A DNA stretch of 10,958 bases, taken from NCBI GenBank assembly GCA_047975005.1, contig JBKECW010000097.1, positions 1 to 10,958 on the forward strand, written 5' to 3'. Positions 1 through 6,454 of this stretch are shown here, in pieces. Positions within the stretch are counted from its first letter, which is position 1. Every line of letters begins with the position of its first letter. A program made the position numbers and the translations under genes. The notes beneath the pieces are model-generated. The model did not search any database. It saw nothing but the letters and a program-made list of their open reading frames with translations, and had not been told where the DNA came from. Origin of the DNA: JBKEAJ01 sp047975005. GTDB taxonomy: Bacteria > Bacteroidota > Bacteroidia > Bacteroidales > Prolixibacteraceae.

Positions 1-351
1 ATACGGCACAACTGTGTACAGAGTAGAAAACGCCTCTCTAACAGAAGTCCATTGTTTATAACTGCTTTGTTCGCCACTCCTGCCATTTCCTTTTTGAATA
101 TTATTTTGTTCCACTAGGTCGCACTCGCACAAAACCAGTTTTATATTTAGCTTCTCCTTGTTTTGCTTTATCCATCTTGTCATCAAGGATAATATAGGCT
201 GGTTTCGTTCAAACTTACTGTAATTCTGAGGATCGGGCAATACTATCATCGACCACGAAGCACTATCTTCCAGCTCCGCTTGTCCTGACTGCGCACTTAT
301 CCCCCCGTACAAGAAAAATAAAAAACTAACTGTGAGTAATATCTTTTTCAT
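1..351 (-). CDS. Secreted calcineurin-like metallophosphoesterase, N-terminal part (runs off the window)
   Basis: An ATG at 351 opens a frame with no stop through position 1, giving the first 117 residues; the C-terminus lies outside the window. Residues 1-20 form a clear type I signal peptide ending ISA before Gln21, so the product is probably exported. Residues 33-42 (WSMIVLPDPQ) match the first metal-binding strand of a Bacteroidota metallophosphoesterase group that has DPQ where most calcineurin-like enzymes have DxH. This is followed by NQP...LMTRWI (50-61) and LNIKLVLCECDLVEQN (68-83). That last segment is the second metal motif, usually GD; here Asp78 is kept but residue 77 is Cys. The catalytic NHD and later His motifs would lie beyond the edge. 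Family members hydrolyse phosphomonoesters or phosphodiesters; the substrate is unknown. The family call rests on recognised motifs. Whether the enzyme is active is uncertain because of the changed motif and the decayed upstream genes. Confidence 0.82.
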   Translation of the reverse strand, partial: MKKILLTVSFLFFLYGGISAQSGQAELEDSASWSMIVLPDPQNYSKFERNQPILSLMTRWIKQNKEKLNIKLVLCECDLVEQNNIQKGNGRSGEQSSYKQWTSVREAFSTLYTVVPY

Positions 352-409
352 TTGCTTTGTTTTTATGTTACCTATTATTTCGTAACTGCATAAGTTTTTT
401 CGTAAAACT

Positions 410-427
410 TTTCTACAAAAGTAGAAA
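410..427 (-). terminator. Perfect 7-bp hairpin directly after the stop of the 156-codon ORF
   Basis: TTTCTAC (410-416) and GTAGAAA (421-427) are exact reverse complements around a 4-nt loop. The element begins immediately after the TAA at 430-428 when read on the minus strand and is followed by AAAGTTTT rather than a clean U-tract. It could be a weak transcription terminator or an mRNA 3'-end stabiliser. It is AT-rich, so chance is possible. Confidence 0.4.
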
Positions 428-452
428 TTATAAATGATATTTAATAATCAAA
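416..452 (-). promoter_or_regulatory. Possible Bacteroidota-type promoter for the metallophosphoesterase gene
   Basis: On the minus strand TACTTTTG (423-416) fits the Bacteroidota -7 consensus TAnnTTTG exactly. A TTTG (452-449) lies upstream, but the 25-nt spacer is longer than the usual 19-21 or so. It would give a leader of roughly 55-60 nt before the ATG at 351. The -7 element sits inside the hairpin at 410-427, so one of the two readings may be wrong. Confidence 0.28.
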
Positions 453-898
453 TCACTATGCTCTTTTATCGTATATAGAATCGGTTTCGGACTGTCGCCA
501 CATGTTCTGTATTCCTTTTCGCAAACCTCCACACTGTCGGTGTCGGTGGTCATATCAAAATATGTTTTGTCGCTATGCCTGATTATTATTGGAGCGAGAA
601 ACTTGCCGTCCTTAATCTCTAACTCAAGCTCTGAGCCGATGATGTACTTCCCGTCGGGCAAAGCCTTACCGCCATTCTGCTTTATGGAGAATGTGTCCAG
701 CAAATCTAATCGTCCCTCTATCTCCAAATAGTCAATATTAAGTACCGTTTGGCAATTTGCTACGCAGCAGATACAGAGAAACAGCAGGGTTATTATTGTG
801 AATTTTATTATTGGTGCAATATATGTCTTAATATAAAAAAAACAGTAGCCAAATAGGAACTTTGTTGCCAATGCTATATTCAATATTGTCTGCCACAA
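428..898 (-). CDS. Hypothetical secreted or lipid-anchored protein with no normal start codon, possibly a damaged gene
   Basis: This is an open frame of 156 codons from a TTG at 898 to a TAA at 430-428, with a stop directly upstream (901-899). I do not recognise the family. Residues 31-47 (IKFTIITLLFLCICCVA) look like a signal peptide core followed by NCQ, with cleavage or lipidation near residues 43-49. The mature part, about 105 residues, is charged and contains two DGK motifs (ALPDGKYIIG and LEIKDGKF), with strand-like alternation, a Cys pair in the C-terminal third and a KYHL end. No ATG or GTG precedes the hydrophobic segment. The natural start would be at residue 30 or 31, where both codons are ATA (811-809, 808-806), one base from ATG. 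The TTG start would add a second hydrophobic stretch with no obvious role. The coding look of the mature part is fair; that it is still translated is doubtful. Confidence 0.5.
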   Translation of the reverse strand: MWQTILNIALATKFLFGYCFFYIKTYIAPIIKFTIITLLFLCICCVANCQTVLNIDYLEIEGRLDLLDTFSIKQNGGKALPDGKYIIGSELELEIKDGKFLAPIIIRHSDKTYFDMTTDTDSVEVCEKEYRTCGDSPKPILYTIKEHSDLIIKYHL

Positions 899-936
899 TT
901 AAATACTTATCCAAATGACTTACCTGAGATGATGCC

Positions 937-1092
937 TTATTCTTTCCTCCAACTTCCAAGGTCAACTGCCTTTGTACCATGAAGACCTCCGTGCCAAATG
1001 TTCCATGTCATCACTTTAATTTCAGGAGCTTTACTATCTGGTCATTGTGTAAATACCAGAACCGTTAATAGGGACAATACAATCTTACACAT
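937..1092 (-). pseudogene. N-terminal remnant of an endonuclease/exonuclease/phosphatase (EEP) family gene
   Basis: Reading the minus strand from the ATG at 1092 gives MCKIVLSLLTVLVFTQ, a signal-peptide-like start. An in-frame TGA (1044-1042) follows, then PDSKAPEIKVMTWNIWHGGL and HGTKAVDLGSWRKE before a TAA at 939-937. KVMTWNIWHGGLHGTKA is the signature first strand of secreted EEP-superfamily proteins, where the Asn of WNIW is a conserved active-site residue. Members are Mg-dependent phosphodiesterases or phosphatases, usually around 250-350 residues, so only the first tenth or so survives. The TGA falls where the signal peptide should end; a Cys codon (TGC or TGT) is one base away, which would fit a lipoprotein, but other ancestral codons are possible. 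The rest of the catalytic domain does not appear in any frame downstream that I translated. I infer a deletion plus a nonsense change in a gene that once belonged to this phosphoesterase-rich locus. Confidence 0.68.
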
Positions 1093-1096
1093 ATGT

Positions 1097-1225
1097 TTAA
1101 TAGATCTCCAGATACTCGGATATCGAACTAGTAATTTGATATACCATATGTTGTACGCAAACAGCCGCCATTGTGAGCGTTAGCAGGGCAATCTGTACTT
1201 TTTTGCATGAGATTGCTTTTCGCAA
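1097..1225 (-). other. Short 42-codon open frame with a hydrophobic core, doubtful
   Basis: From a TTG at 1225 to a TAA at 1099-1097 the frame encodes 42 residues with basic residues (RK, KK) ahead of a hydrophobic run (VQIALLTLTMAAVCV, residues 10-24), like a signal peptide or small membrane protein. It ends 4 nt before the ATG of the EEP remnant. There is no ATG before the hydrophobic run. It may be a relic of another exported gene or chance. Confidence 0.2.
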
Positions 1226-1284
1226 GTTTAATAAAGATTCAGAACATAAACACAATCTGATTACGAAAGAGTAAAATCGAAGTC

Positions 1285-2208
1285 CTATTCTGCAAGAATC
1301 ATAATTGCATTAGCTACCTCTCGCTCGCCTTTGTGGTCGAACTTCTTATTGTCAGAGGGACAGCTAACAACTCCATTGAAAGACTGTCCTTTCACATACA
1401 TAGTAGAAGAGCCTCCGCCATCAAAATTAATGGCATCAACGCAACCCAACCATAGCATTGTTTTCTGCAATTCCTCAAGAGACATCCCATACGACTCGGC
1501 TGAACGCCCATCAACAACCACAAGCAAAACCACCCCATCAGCACGAATACCAATAGCTGTCCTAGGGTGGCGATTATTGGAAAATGCATCGTCAGGAATA
1601 TCTATTTGCTGTCCGGAACTAAGTAAGACCGGACCTGCTGTTATTATATTGTCTGCTGAAAGTGTGCTTTCCCAATTCTCAACAGATGTATCTACTTTAA
1701 TAATAGACACATCATTACCAATTGCTAAGACTCCTCGGGGATATCTTTTAACATGAGGATGACCTGCTTTATTTTCTGTAATCAGCTTCCCGTCAAGCTT
1801 CATGTACATAATAGAGCGGTTGATAGCAATTTTTGATGGAGACGACTTAGGCACTTTTGTCAGCTCCGGATGATTGTCTGGATCTTCTCCTCTCATTTTG
1901 AAATAAGAACCATTGACACCTGCAACAGCTTTGCTACGCACACCAAGCTGAGAAGTAGTTTCGAGAGAATCGCTACAGACAAATGCTAAACTCAATTTAT
2001 TTGCAGTAGGCACTAGTTCTAGTATATTTATGTTCTGATTAGAGTTAAATAGTTCTTTATTTTTAAAATGATACTTTTCCCACGTCAATCCTTTGTGAAT
2101 ATCTTGGTTCTCCCACTCTACTGATGTGAATATTAATGAATCTTGCTGAGCAACTCCAATGATTGTAAGTAGAAAAAAGATGCTCAACAATAAGTAAATC
2201 CTCTTCAT
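1285..2208 (-). CDS. Secreted phosphodiester glycosidase family protein (NAGPA/DUF2233), second copy
   Basis: 307 residues, ATG at 2208, TAG at 1287-1285. The N-terminus (MKRIYLLLSIFFLLTIIGVA) is a type I signal peptide with cleavage before Gln21; there is no lipobox, so a periplasmic or secreted product is expected. Family hallmarks are in order: GVNGSYF (97-103), AGPVLL (191-196), HPRTAIG (214-220), VVDGR (231-235), NFDGGGSST (261-269) and EREVANAI (295-302). The NAGPA family includes the human uncovering enzyme, which removes GlcNAc from the GlcNAc-1-phospho-6-mannose phosphodiester; bacterial members are thought to cleave sugar-1-phosphodiesters. The exact substrate here is not readable. 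The gene follows the beta-helix gene by 66 nt, across a terminator-like hairpin, so its expression may be lower or separate. It is clearly diverged from the copy at 4955-4026, so this is not a recent tandem duplication. Confidence 0.9.
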   Translation of the reverse strand: MKRIYLLLSIFFLLTIIGVAQQDSLIFTSVEWENQDIHKGLTWEKYHFKNKELFNSNQNINILELVPTANKLSLAFVCSDSLETTSQLGVRSKAVAGVNGSYFKMRGEDPDNHPELTKVPKSSPSKIAINRSIMYMKLDGKLITENKAGHPHVKRYPRGVLAIGNDVSIIKVDTSVENWESTLSADNIITAGPVLLSSGQQIDIPDDAFSNNRHPRTAIGIRADGVVLLVVVDGRSAESYGMSLEELQKTMLWLGCVDAINFDGGGSSTMYVKGQSFNGVVSCPSDNKKFDHKGEREVANAIMILAE

Positions 2209-2228
2209 AATAAATAAATTTAAAATGA

Positions 2229-2257
2229 GAAAGAGCCCATTTGATGCAGGCTCTTTC
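2229..2257 (-). terminator. Terminator-like hairpin between the beta-helix gene and the second NAGPA gene
   Basis: GAAAGAGCC (2229-2237) and GGCTCTTTC (2249-2257) form a perfect 9-bp stem with an 11-nt loop. Read on the minus strand it is followed by TCATTTTAAATTTATTTATT, which is T-rich but interrupted. The plus-strand side lacks a T-tract, so the minus strand is the likely orientation. It begins 17 nt after the stop of the upstream gene and ends 20 nt before the ATG at 2208. This suggests partial termination or 3'-end protection of the upstream operon mRNA. Confidence 0.65.
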
Positions 2258-2274
2258 CTATTGCCTAAAACAAA

Positions 2275-4014
2275 TTATTTTACACTAGCGCCCATATAGG
2301 TTTTATTGGCACGACTAGTACCTGTTTGATCATTGATTATAATATCGGTCGGGATGACAGGTATAAATGTTGCGCCAAGCACTTCCAGTGCTGTTATCGA
2401 TAACCCTTCCGTCTTTGCAGGATTATTGCTTCCTATTAGAGTGCAAGTCTGAGTATCTCCTCCATTACTGGCAAGCGTCCCCAGCATTGTGCTAAAATCA
2501 AACGCAAGACCTGGCTGCTCTACTCCATCCACATCATAAATTTTTGTACCCTCAATCCCTGATTTATGTGCAACAGCACCAATAACATCAGATGCTCCTG
2601 AACCATCAGCCAAAGTATTGCCCGAAACTATGGAGTTATAGAAAGTCACCGTATTTCCCGAAGGCGTATTTATTCCTCCGCCAGCTCCAGAATTTGCAGT
2701 TATTGTAGAGCTGACAACATCAACCGTAGAACTCGAATATGTAGTTATAGCTCCTCCATTGCCTGTGGCTGTATTACCATATAGAGTACAATTTACAAGA
2801 AGACAGTTTGAGCTGTTTCTCACATACAAGCCTCCGGCTCGTCTACCTGCAGTTCCTTGCACTCCCGACTTATTATTTGCAATGGTTGAATTATACATAT
2901 AAAGTTTTGAACTATATGCCTGAATAGCTCCTGCCACTCCGTCAGTCTCATTATTCTGAAAAACCGAATTATTGATGGTTGAACTTGCTCCATTGAGATA
3001 CATTCCGGCTCCATTAGACGTTGCTCCAACATTAGCCTGCACTAAACATTGATCCATTGTTAGCTCTGCCCCTGAAAACGCGTATATCCCCACTCCATGG
3101 GAGCTCGCTTTATTGTCGGAAATCGTACATCCTTTGAGTTCCACTATGGATTTAGCCACAATAAGTCCTCCTGCATAATTATTGGGGTAGCTAACACTAT
3201 TGATACTGATGGTTCCTGAAACTGAGGCATTGCCATCCTTTATTGTCAAGCCTTGAAGACTTACCTTCTGCTCGTCAATGAGTGGAGCTGTGATTGTTAC
3301 CACATGCTTAGAGTTTTGTCCTCCTCCCAGATCGCCACTCAACACGCTTGTGTTCACCACCGAATTGGCAACTGCCCCTTCGCTTGCATCAGCAGGATAA
3401 CCACCAATCAGAGTGGTGTTATTTTTTATCTCGAAAGTCAGATCGGCATTGCTTGTAGGATCTCCACCGGTTATTGCGACTGTAGGCGTGTATGTGCCTG
3501 CTGCAATATGGATAATAGCACCTTCGTCCTCAATTTGAGACAATGCATTGTCCAATGTAGTAGATGATGCCCACGATGAACCGTCTCCACTACCGGCTAC
3601 CTTTACGTAGAAATGTTGCTCTATAACCTGAGGTGCATCGCCGGGAGCTTGGACTATCGTAAAGTTCTTTTGATAGTCGTCGGTTATCCATGCTGTTATT
3701 TGCGCCTGACGTTGCTCTGTGGTATTATTCTTGGAAACATTAGCAACGAAACTTCCACTCCCTAAGCCGCTTGCACTATCTAGTGAAACCCAACTGGCAT
3801 CAGATTTTGCACGCCAAGGAAGATTCGAACTTACATTTATTATCAGGGTATCTCCTTCTTTGGGTATATTTACATCTCCTGAACTCAGAGACAGATCAGG
3901 CTCGCTTGGTGTAAATGCACCTAAATCTTCATCTTTACACGAAAAGGTACTTAGCATAAACATTATGAAGACTAAATTAAGTCCGTCTCTAAATATAGAA
4001 TTTATATTTTTCAT
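2275..4014 (-). CDS. Surface lipoprotein with BACON domain and right-handed parallel beta-helix
   Basis: 579 residues, ATG at 4014, TAA at 2277-2275. A lipoprotein signal ends LSTFSC with Cys26, followed by KDED, an acidic stretch like the Bacteroidota signal for export to the cell surface. Residues about 40-123 form a BACON domain (SNLPWRAK, SWVSLDSASG, Q...ITAWITDD, FTIVQAP), a spacer or mucin/glycan-associated module in gut Bacteroidota. From about 136 (YVKVAGSGDGSSW) begins a beta-helix of the kind seen in parallel-helix adhesins and lyases: ALSQ...IHIAAGTYTPT, TSVLSGDLGGG, then repeated N-rich turns with GG and NNS/NNK steps to about 470. NGGDTQTCTLIGSNNPA (517-533) closes the fold in the choice-of-anchor Q style. 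No catalytic residues can be assigned. Position 11 nt after the upstream NAGPA gene implies co-transcription. It probably binds the target polymer, as a surface glycan-binding protein does, but a lyase or esterase activity cannot be excluded. Confidence 0.85.
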   Translation of the reverse strand: MKNINSIFRDGLNLVFIMFMLSTFSCKDEDLGAFTPSEPDLSLSSGDVNIPKEGDTLIINVSSNLPWRAKSDASWVSLDSASGLGSGSFVANVSKNNTTEQRQAQITAWITDDYQKNFTIVQAPGDAPQVIEQHFYVKVAGSGDGSSWASSTTLDNALSQIEDEGAIIHIAAGTYTPTVAITGGDPTSNADLTFEIKNNTTLIGGYPADASEGAVANSVVNTSVLSGDLGGGQNSKHVVTITAPLIDEQKVSLQGLTIKDGNASVSGTISINSVSYPNNYAGGLIVAKSIVELKGCTISDNKASSHGVGIYAFSGAELTMDQCLVQANVGATSNGAGMYLNGASSTINNSVFQNNETDGVAGAIQAYSSKLYMYNSTIANNKSGVQGTAGRRAGGLYVRNSSNCLLVNCTLYGNTATGNGGAITTYSSSTVDVVSSTITANSGAGGGINTPSGNTVTFYNSIVSGNTLADGSGASDVIGAVAHKSGIEGTKIYDVDGVEQPGLAFDFSTMLGTLASNGGDTQTCTLIGSNNPAKTEGLSITALEVLGATFIPVIPTDIIINDQTGTSRANKTYMGASVK

Positions 4015-4025
4015 TATTCTGATTT

Positions 4026-4955
4026 TTAATTGTTTGAAATAATAAGCAGACCATTAGCAACCTCCCGCTCTGCACCTCCATTATCTGTAGGCCAATTACG
4101 AATCTCAAATCTACCATCAATAAATTCGGGAGTGTTACGAATAAAAAAGGTCGATGAGCCTCCTCCATCTAGGTTTATTGCATCATATGCTCCTAAAGCT
4201 ATCATACACTGAGACAATTCTGAATAATCCATACCACTAGAATATGAGAAGTTCCTGCCATCGACAACCATAATATAAACAGTCTCTCCATCTTCAGAGA
4301 CACCAATACAAGTGCGTGGCTCCACTGCATTATTAGTCTGAGAAACGACAATACCATCCTTCACCAAGCTTGCCCTACCTCCCAAGGCTTCTTGAAATGT
4401 GCCCTTAAGTTCATTAAATTCATCCTGCCCTGCAACAAGAGCTTTACCATCTTTTGTAATGGCGAAATATGTACAAATATCATCTTGAAAGCTTGTCTTA
4501 ATAGCCACTCCATCCTTGTATAGAATGCCTTGAGGCACTCCACTTGTTGTATTGAAAAAATCTCCATTCACACCTCCCCAGACACTATGTCCGGAAGCAT
4601 CTTCGTAAAGGGCCTGCTCTGTCATTCTCTGCATACCAAAGGCTACTTTATTAGACGGTGTTGACACCTCTAAACTCACATTCGGACTACTTAAATCAAT
4701 CTCAAATATAAATGCATGCATTGCCTGCCCTTTCATTGACAGCCAATGAAGTTCTGTTGCCAAAGCTCCTTCTGTAACTGCATAAGTGGAGTCTCTGAAT
4801 ATTGTGGCAAATAGATTCGTATTCTCGACTAGCCTCGCCCCTGTCTCTGTTTTAGGAACAGCATCCTCATATTTTGTAATAGTATCATCGTCATTACACG
4901 ACGCTACGAAGGTAAACAAAGCGATGAATAGTATGTTGATTAAATAATATTTCAT
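4026..4955 (-). CDS. Lipoprotein phosphodiester glycosidase (NAGPA/DUF2233 family), first copy
   Basis: 309 residues, ATG at 4955. The signal peptide ends FVASC with lipidated Cys20, followed directly by NDDD; acidic residues there mark many Bacteroidota lipoproteins that reach the outer surface. The NAGPA domain covers about residues 75-306: GVNGDFF (128-134), PQGILYKDG (141-149), PRTCIG (213-218), VVDGR (230-234), MDYSELSQCMIALGAYDAI then NLDGGGSST (261-269), and REVANGL (297-303). All hallmark motifs are intact, so the enzyme is likely active. The family hydrolyses the glycosidic bond of sugar-1-phosphodiesters. It lies 25 nt after susD and 11 nt before the beta-helix gene, so it is part of the core operon. 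Inferred role: cutting phosphodiester-linked sugars from a polymer held by SusD and the beta-helix protein at the surface. Family assignment is firm; substrate and surface location are inferred. Confidence 0.92.
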   Translation of the reverse strand: MKYYLINILFIALFTFVASCNDDDTITKYEDAVPKTETGARLVENTNLFATIFRDSTYAVTEGALATELHWLSMKGQAMHAFIFEIDLSSPNVSLEVSTPSNKVAFGMQRMTEQALYEDASGHSVWGGVNGDFFNTTSGVPQGILYKDGVAIKTSFQDDICTYFAITKDGKALVAGQDEFNELKGTFQEALGGRASLVKDGIVVSQTNNAVEPRTCIGVSEDGETVYIMVVDGRNFSYSSGMDYSELSQCMIALGAYDAINLDGGGSSTFFIRNTPEFIDGRFEIRNWPTDNGGAEREVANGLLIISNN

Positions 4956-4980
4956 AATATTAATGTTTTAGTTTCTGAAA

Positions 4981-6300
4981 TTAATTATACCCAGGATTGG
5001 GTTCAAGATTTGGATTTAACAATAACTGATCACCAGGAATAGGAAGAAGTTGCTGATAAGCCAAAATACCCAATTCTGACTGTGCTCGTCCTGTACGTAC
5101 TAGATCATAGAATAGAAAGTTTTCGCCCAAAAACTCCTTCTTTCGCTCCAGCAAAATAGCATCCATAAATTCTGTGTCGGTCGATGGATTGACATCTGCT
5201 AAACCACGAGCTTCACGCAGTTCGTTTAGTCTGGCAAGCCCATTCGATCTGCCCTGAGCTTCTGCACTTATAAGATACATTTCTGCAATACGAGAGATGA
5301 TAACAGGGTCTGTTCCTGTCTGGCCACTAGGATATTTGTTCACCATATCGTTTCCATCCACACTTGTTATGGATATACTCTTTCTCAAATCAGCATCATC
5401 GTATAAGTCCATTAGTGCCCGTGTTGGTCTGTAGACCCAGCTCCCTTTATTGGGATGAGCATAAGAATAGAAGGCTGCACTAATTGTAATATTTGACTCT
5501 TGTGTAAGGTTTTCAAATGCAAAAATTATTTCTGTATTCTGTTGTTTGCGGAATATTTTTTCGAAAGCATCAAACCGATACGTTCCACTAGTAATCAAGC
5601 TCTCCGCAACGTTTGCAGCTTCACTCATCTTTCCCTGACTCAACATTACTCGTGCTTTCAGCGCCAATGCGGCATCTTTAGAAACATAATAATAACTATC
5701 CGATGCGCCTAGTAAACTAATTGCTGTCTCCAAATCTTCTTCGATAAATGCCCATACATCGGCAACAGAATCACGACCAACCAAATCCATTGTGTTGTCT
5801 CTCAGAATAGGAACAGCTCCCCACCTTGTTACCAAACAGTAGTATATATATGCCCTGAAATAATGAGCCTCTCCCTTTACATTTACACTCAAGCTAGTTG
5901 CGGTCATGTTATCGGTAATCGATATCAGGTTATTTGCCTGATACAGAGCCTTAAAATATCCATCCCAACCGTTGGTAACGCGCGAACTAAGCGGGCTCAA
6001 CGTAGAATTTATAAGATCGCTAGGATTGCCTGAGGTCTGTGCCAACATTCCTCCAAGTATGTCGAAAAGTATATATGACTCTCTTGTAGGATTATTCTGA
6101 ACCCTATTATACATGCCTCTCTCTAGTGCAGGCAGGTCTTTTTCGGTAACATCTCCCGGCGACACCTCTGTACTTGGGTATAAGTCCAATTGACTACTAC
6201 ATGAAATAAGTAGCACGATGCTAAGTCCTGCGATAATCGGTCTCAGCAATAAATTTCTATCCACCTCGAGCATTTTATTAAAAAAAACTATATGTTTCAT
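4981..6300 (-). CDS. susD-like: SusD/RagB-family nutrient-binding outer-membrane lipoprotein
   Basis: 439 residues, TAA at 4983-4981. The lipobox LLISC places the lipidated Cys at residue 34, followed by SSQLDLYPSTEVSPGD, the usual SusD mature start. TPR-like helices follow (GWDGYFKALYQANNLI, VKGEAHYFRAYIYYCLV with RWG after it). The C-terminal SusD signature is clear: ISRIAEMYLISAEA, LNELREARGL, AILLERKKEFLGE, FLFYDLVRTGRA and a final NPGYN. The length is short for the family, whose members are commonly near 500-600. The start at 6300 gives a 33-residue pre-Cys segment; the ATG at codon 10 (6273) gives a more ordinary 24-residue one, so the start is ambiguous. SusD proteins cap the SusC barrel and bind the glycan at the cell surface. 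The 154-nt gap from susC is wider than usual but the pairing is standard. Confidence 0.95.
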   Translation of the reverse strand: MKHIVFFNKMLEVDRNLLLRPIIAGLSIVLLISCSSQLDLYPSTEVSPGDVTEKDLPALERGMYNRVQNNPTRESYILFDILGGMLAQTSGNPSDLINSTLSPLSSRVTNGWDGYFKALYQANNLISITDNMTATSLSVNVKGEAHYFRAYIYYCLVTRWGAVPILRDNTMDLVGRDSVADVWAFIEEDLETAISLLGASDSYYYVSKDAALALKARVMLSQGKMSEAANVAESLITSGTYRFDAFEKIFRKQQNTEIIFAFENLTQESNITISAAFYSYAHPNKGSWVYRPTRALMDLYDDADLRKSISITSVDGNDMVNKYPSGQTGTDPVIISRIAEMYLISAEAQGRSNGLARLNELREARGLADVNPSTDTEFMDAILLERKKEFLGENFLFYDLVRTGRAQSELGILAYQQLLPIPGDQLLLNPNLEPNPGYN

Positions 6301-6391
6301 CTGTTTATATTTTTTATTATTGGCTGCCTGTCTAATATCTAACTAGCAACATCTATTATCTGTCTTTTTATAATTATATCCTATGTGTAGT

Positions 6392-6420
6392 TTGGCTTAT
6401 TGCGTATAGCTTAAAGCCAA
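6392..6420 (-). promoter_or_regulatory. Inverted repeat in the susC-susD intergenic gap
   Basis: TTGGCTT (6392-6398) and AAGCCAA (6414-6420) form a 7-bp stem around a 15-nt loop, 34 nt after the susC stop on the minus strand. No T-tract follows, so it is unlikely to be a full intrinsic terminator. It could stabilise the susC mRNA end or tune susD expression. The function is inferred from position only. Confidence 0.35.
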
Positions 6421-6454
6421 CAGCATGGAAGTTTTATCTGTTTAAAAATTTGTT

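Larger units (their letters stand above)
899..1284. other. 386-nt gap holding gene debris, no intact recognised gene
   Basis: Positions 937-1092 are an EEP-family gene remnant (separate entry) and 1097-1225 a 42-codon open frame (separate entry). For 899-936 and 1226-1284 I see nothing coding. A weak promoter-like pair can be read on the minus strand: TTG at 1255-1253 and TAAACTTG at 1230-1223, one mismatch from TAnnTTTG with a 22-nt spacer. It could drive the tail genes, but I would not rely on it. No tRNA, insertion sequence ends or convincing terminator were found after the stop at 1285. Confidence 0.5.

Noticed and set aside
378..405. Repeated TTTCGTAA, 20 nt apart, upstream of the metallophosphoesterase gene
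   Set aside because: Two 8-mers in AT-rich intergenic DNA are not enough to call an operator; no third copy or symmetry was seen.
998..1183. Plus-strand open frame of 61 codons in the gap before the 156-codon ORF
   Set aside because: It lies antisense to the EEP remnant and the short minus-strand frame, has no recognisable domain, and its protein looks like random translation.
1239..1259. TCAGA and TCTGA inverted repeat after the second NAGPA stop as a terminator
   Set aside because: A 5-bp AT-rich stem with an 11-nt or longer loop and no following T-tract is within chance expectation.
1331..1756. Plus-strand open frame of 141 codons opposite the second NAGPA gene
   Set aside because: It is the antisense shadow of a gene whose minus-strand frame carries all family motifs; its translation has no domain or export signal.
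3253..3567. Plus-strand open frame of 104 codons, rich in Cys, opposite the beta-helix gene
   Set aside because: The Cys and His content follows from antisense reading of Gly/Thr/Ala-rich beta-helix codons; there is no metal-binding spacing that repeats.
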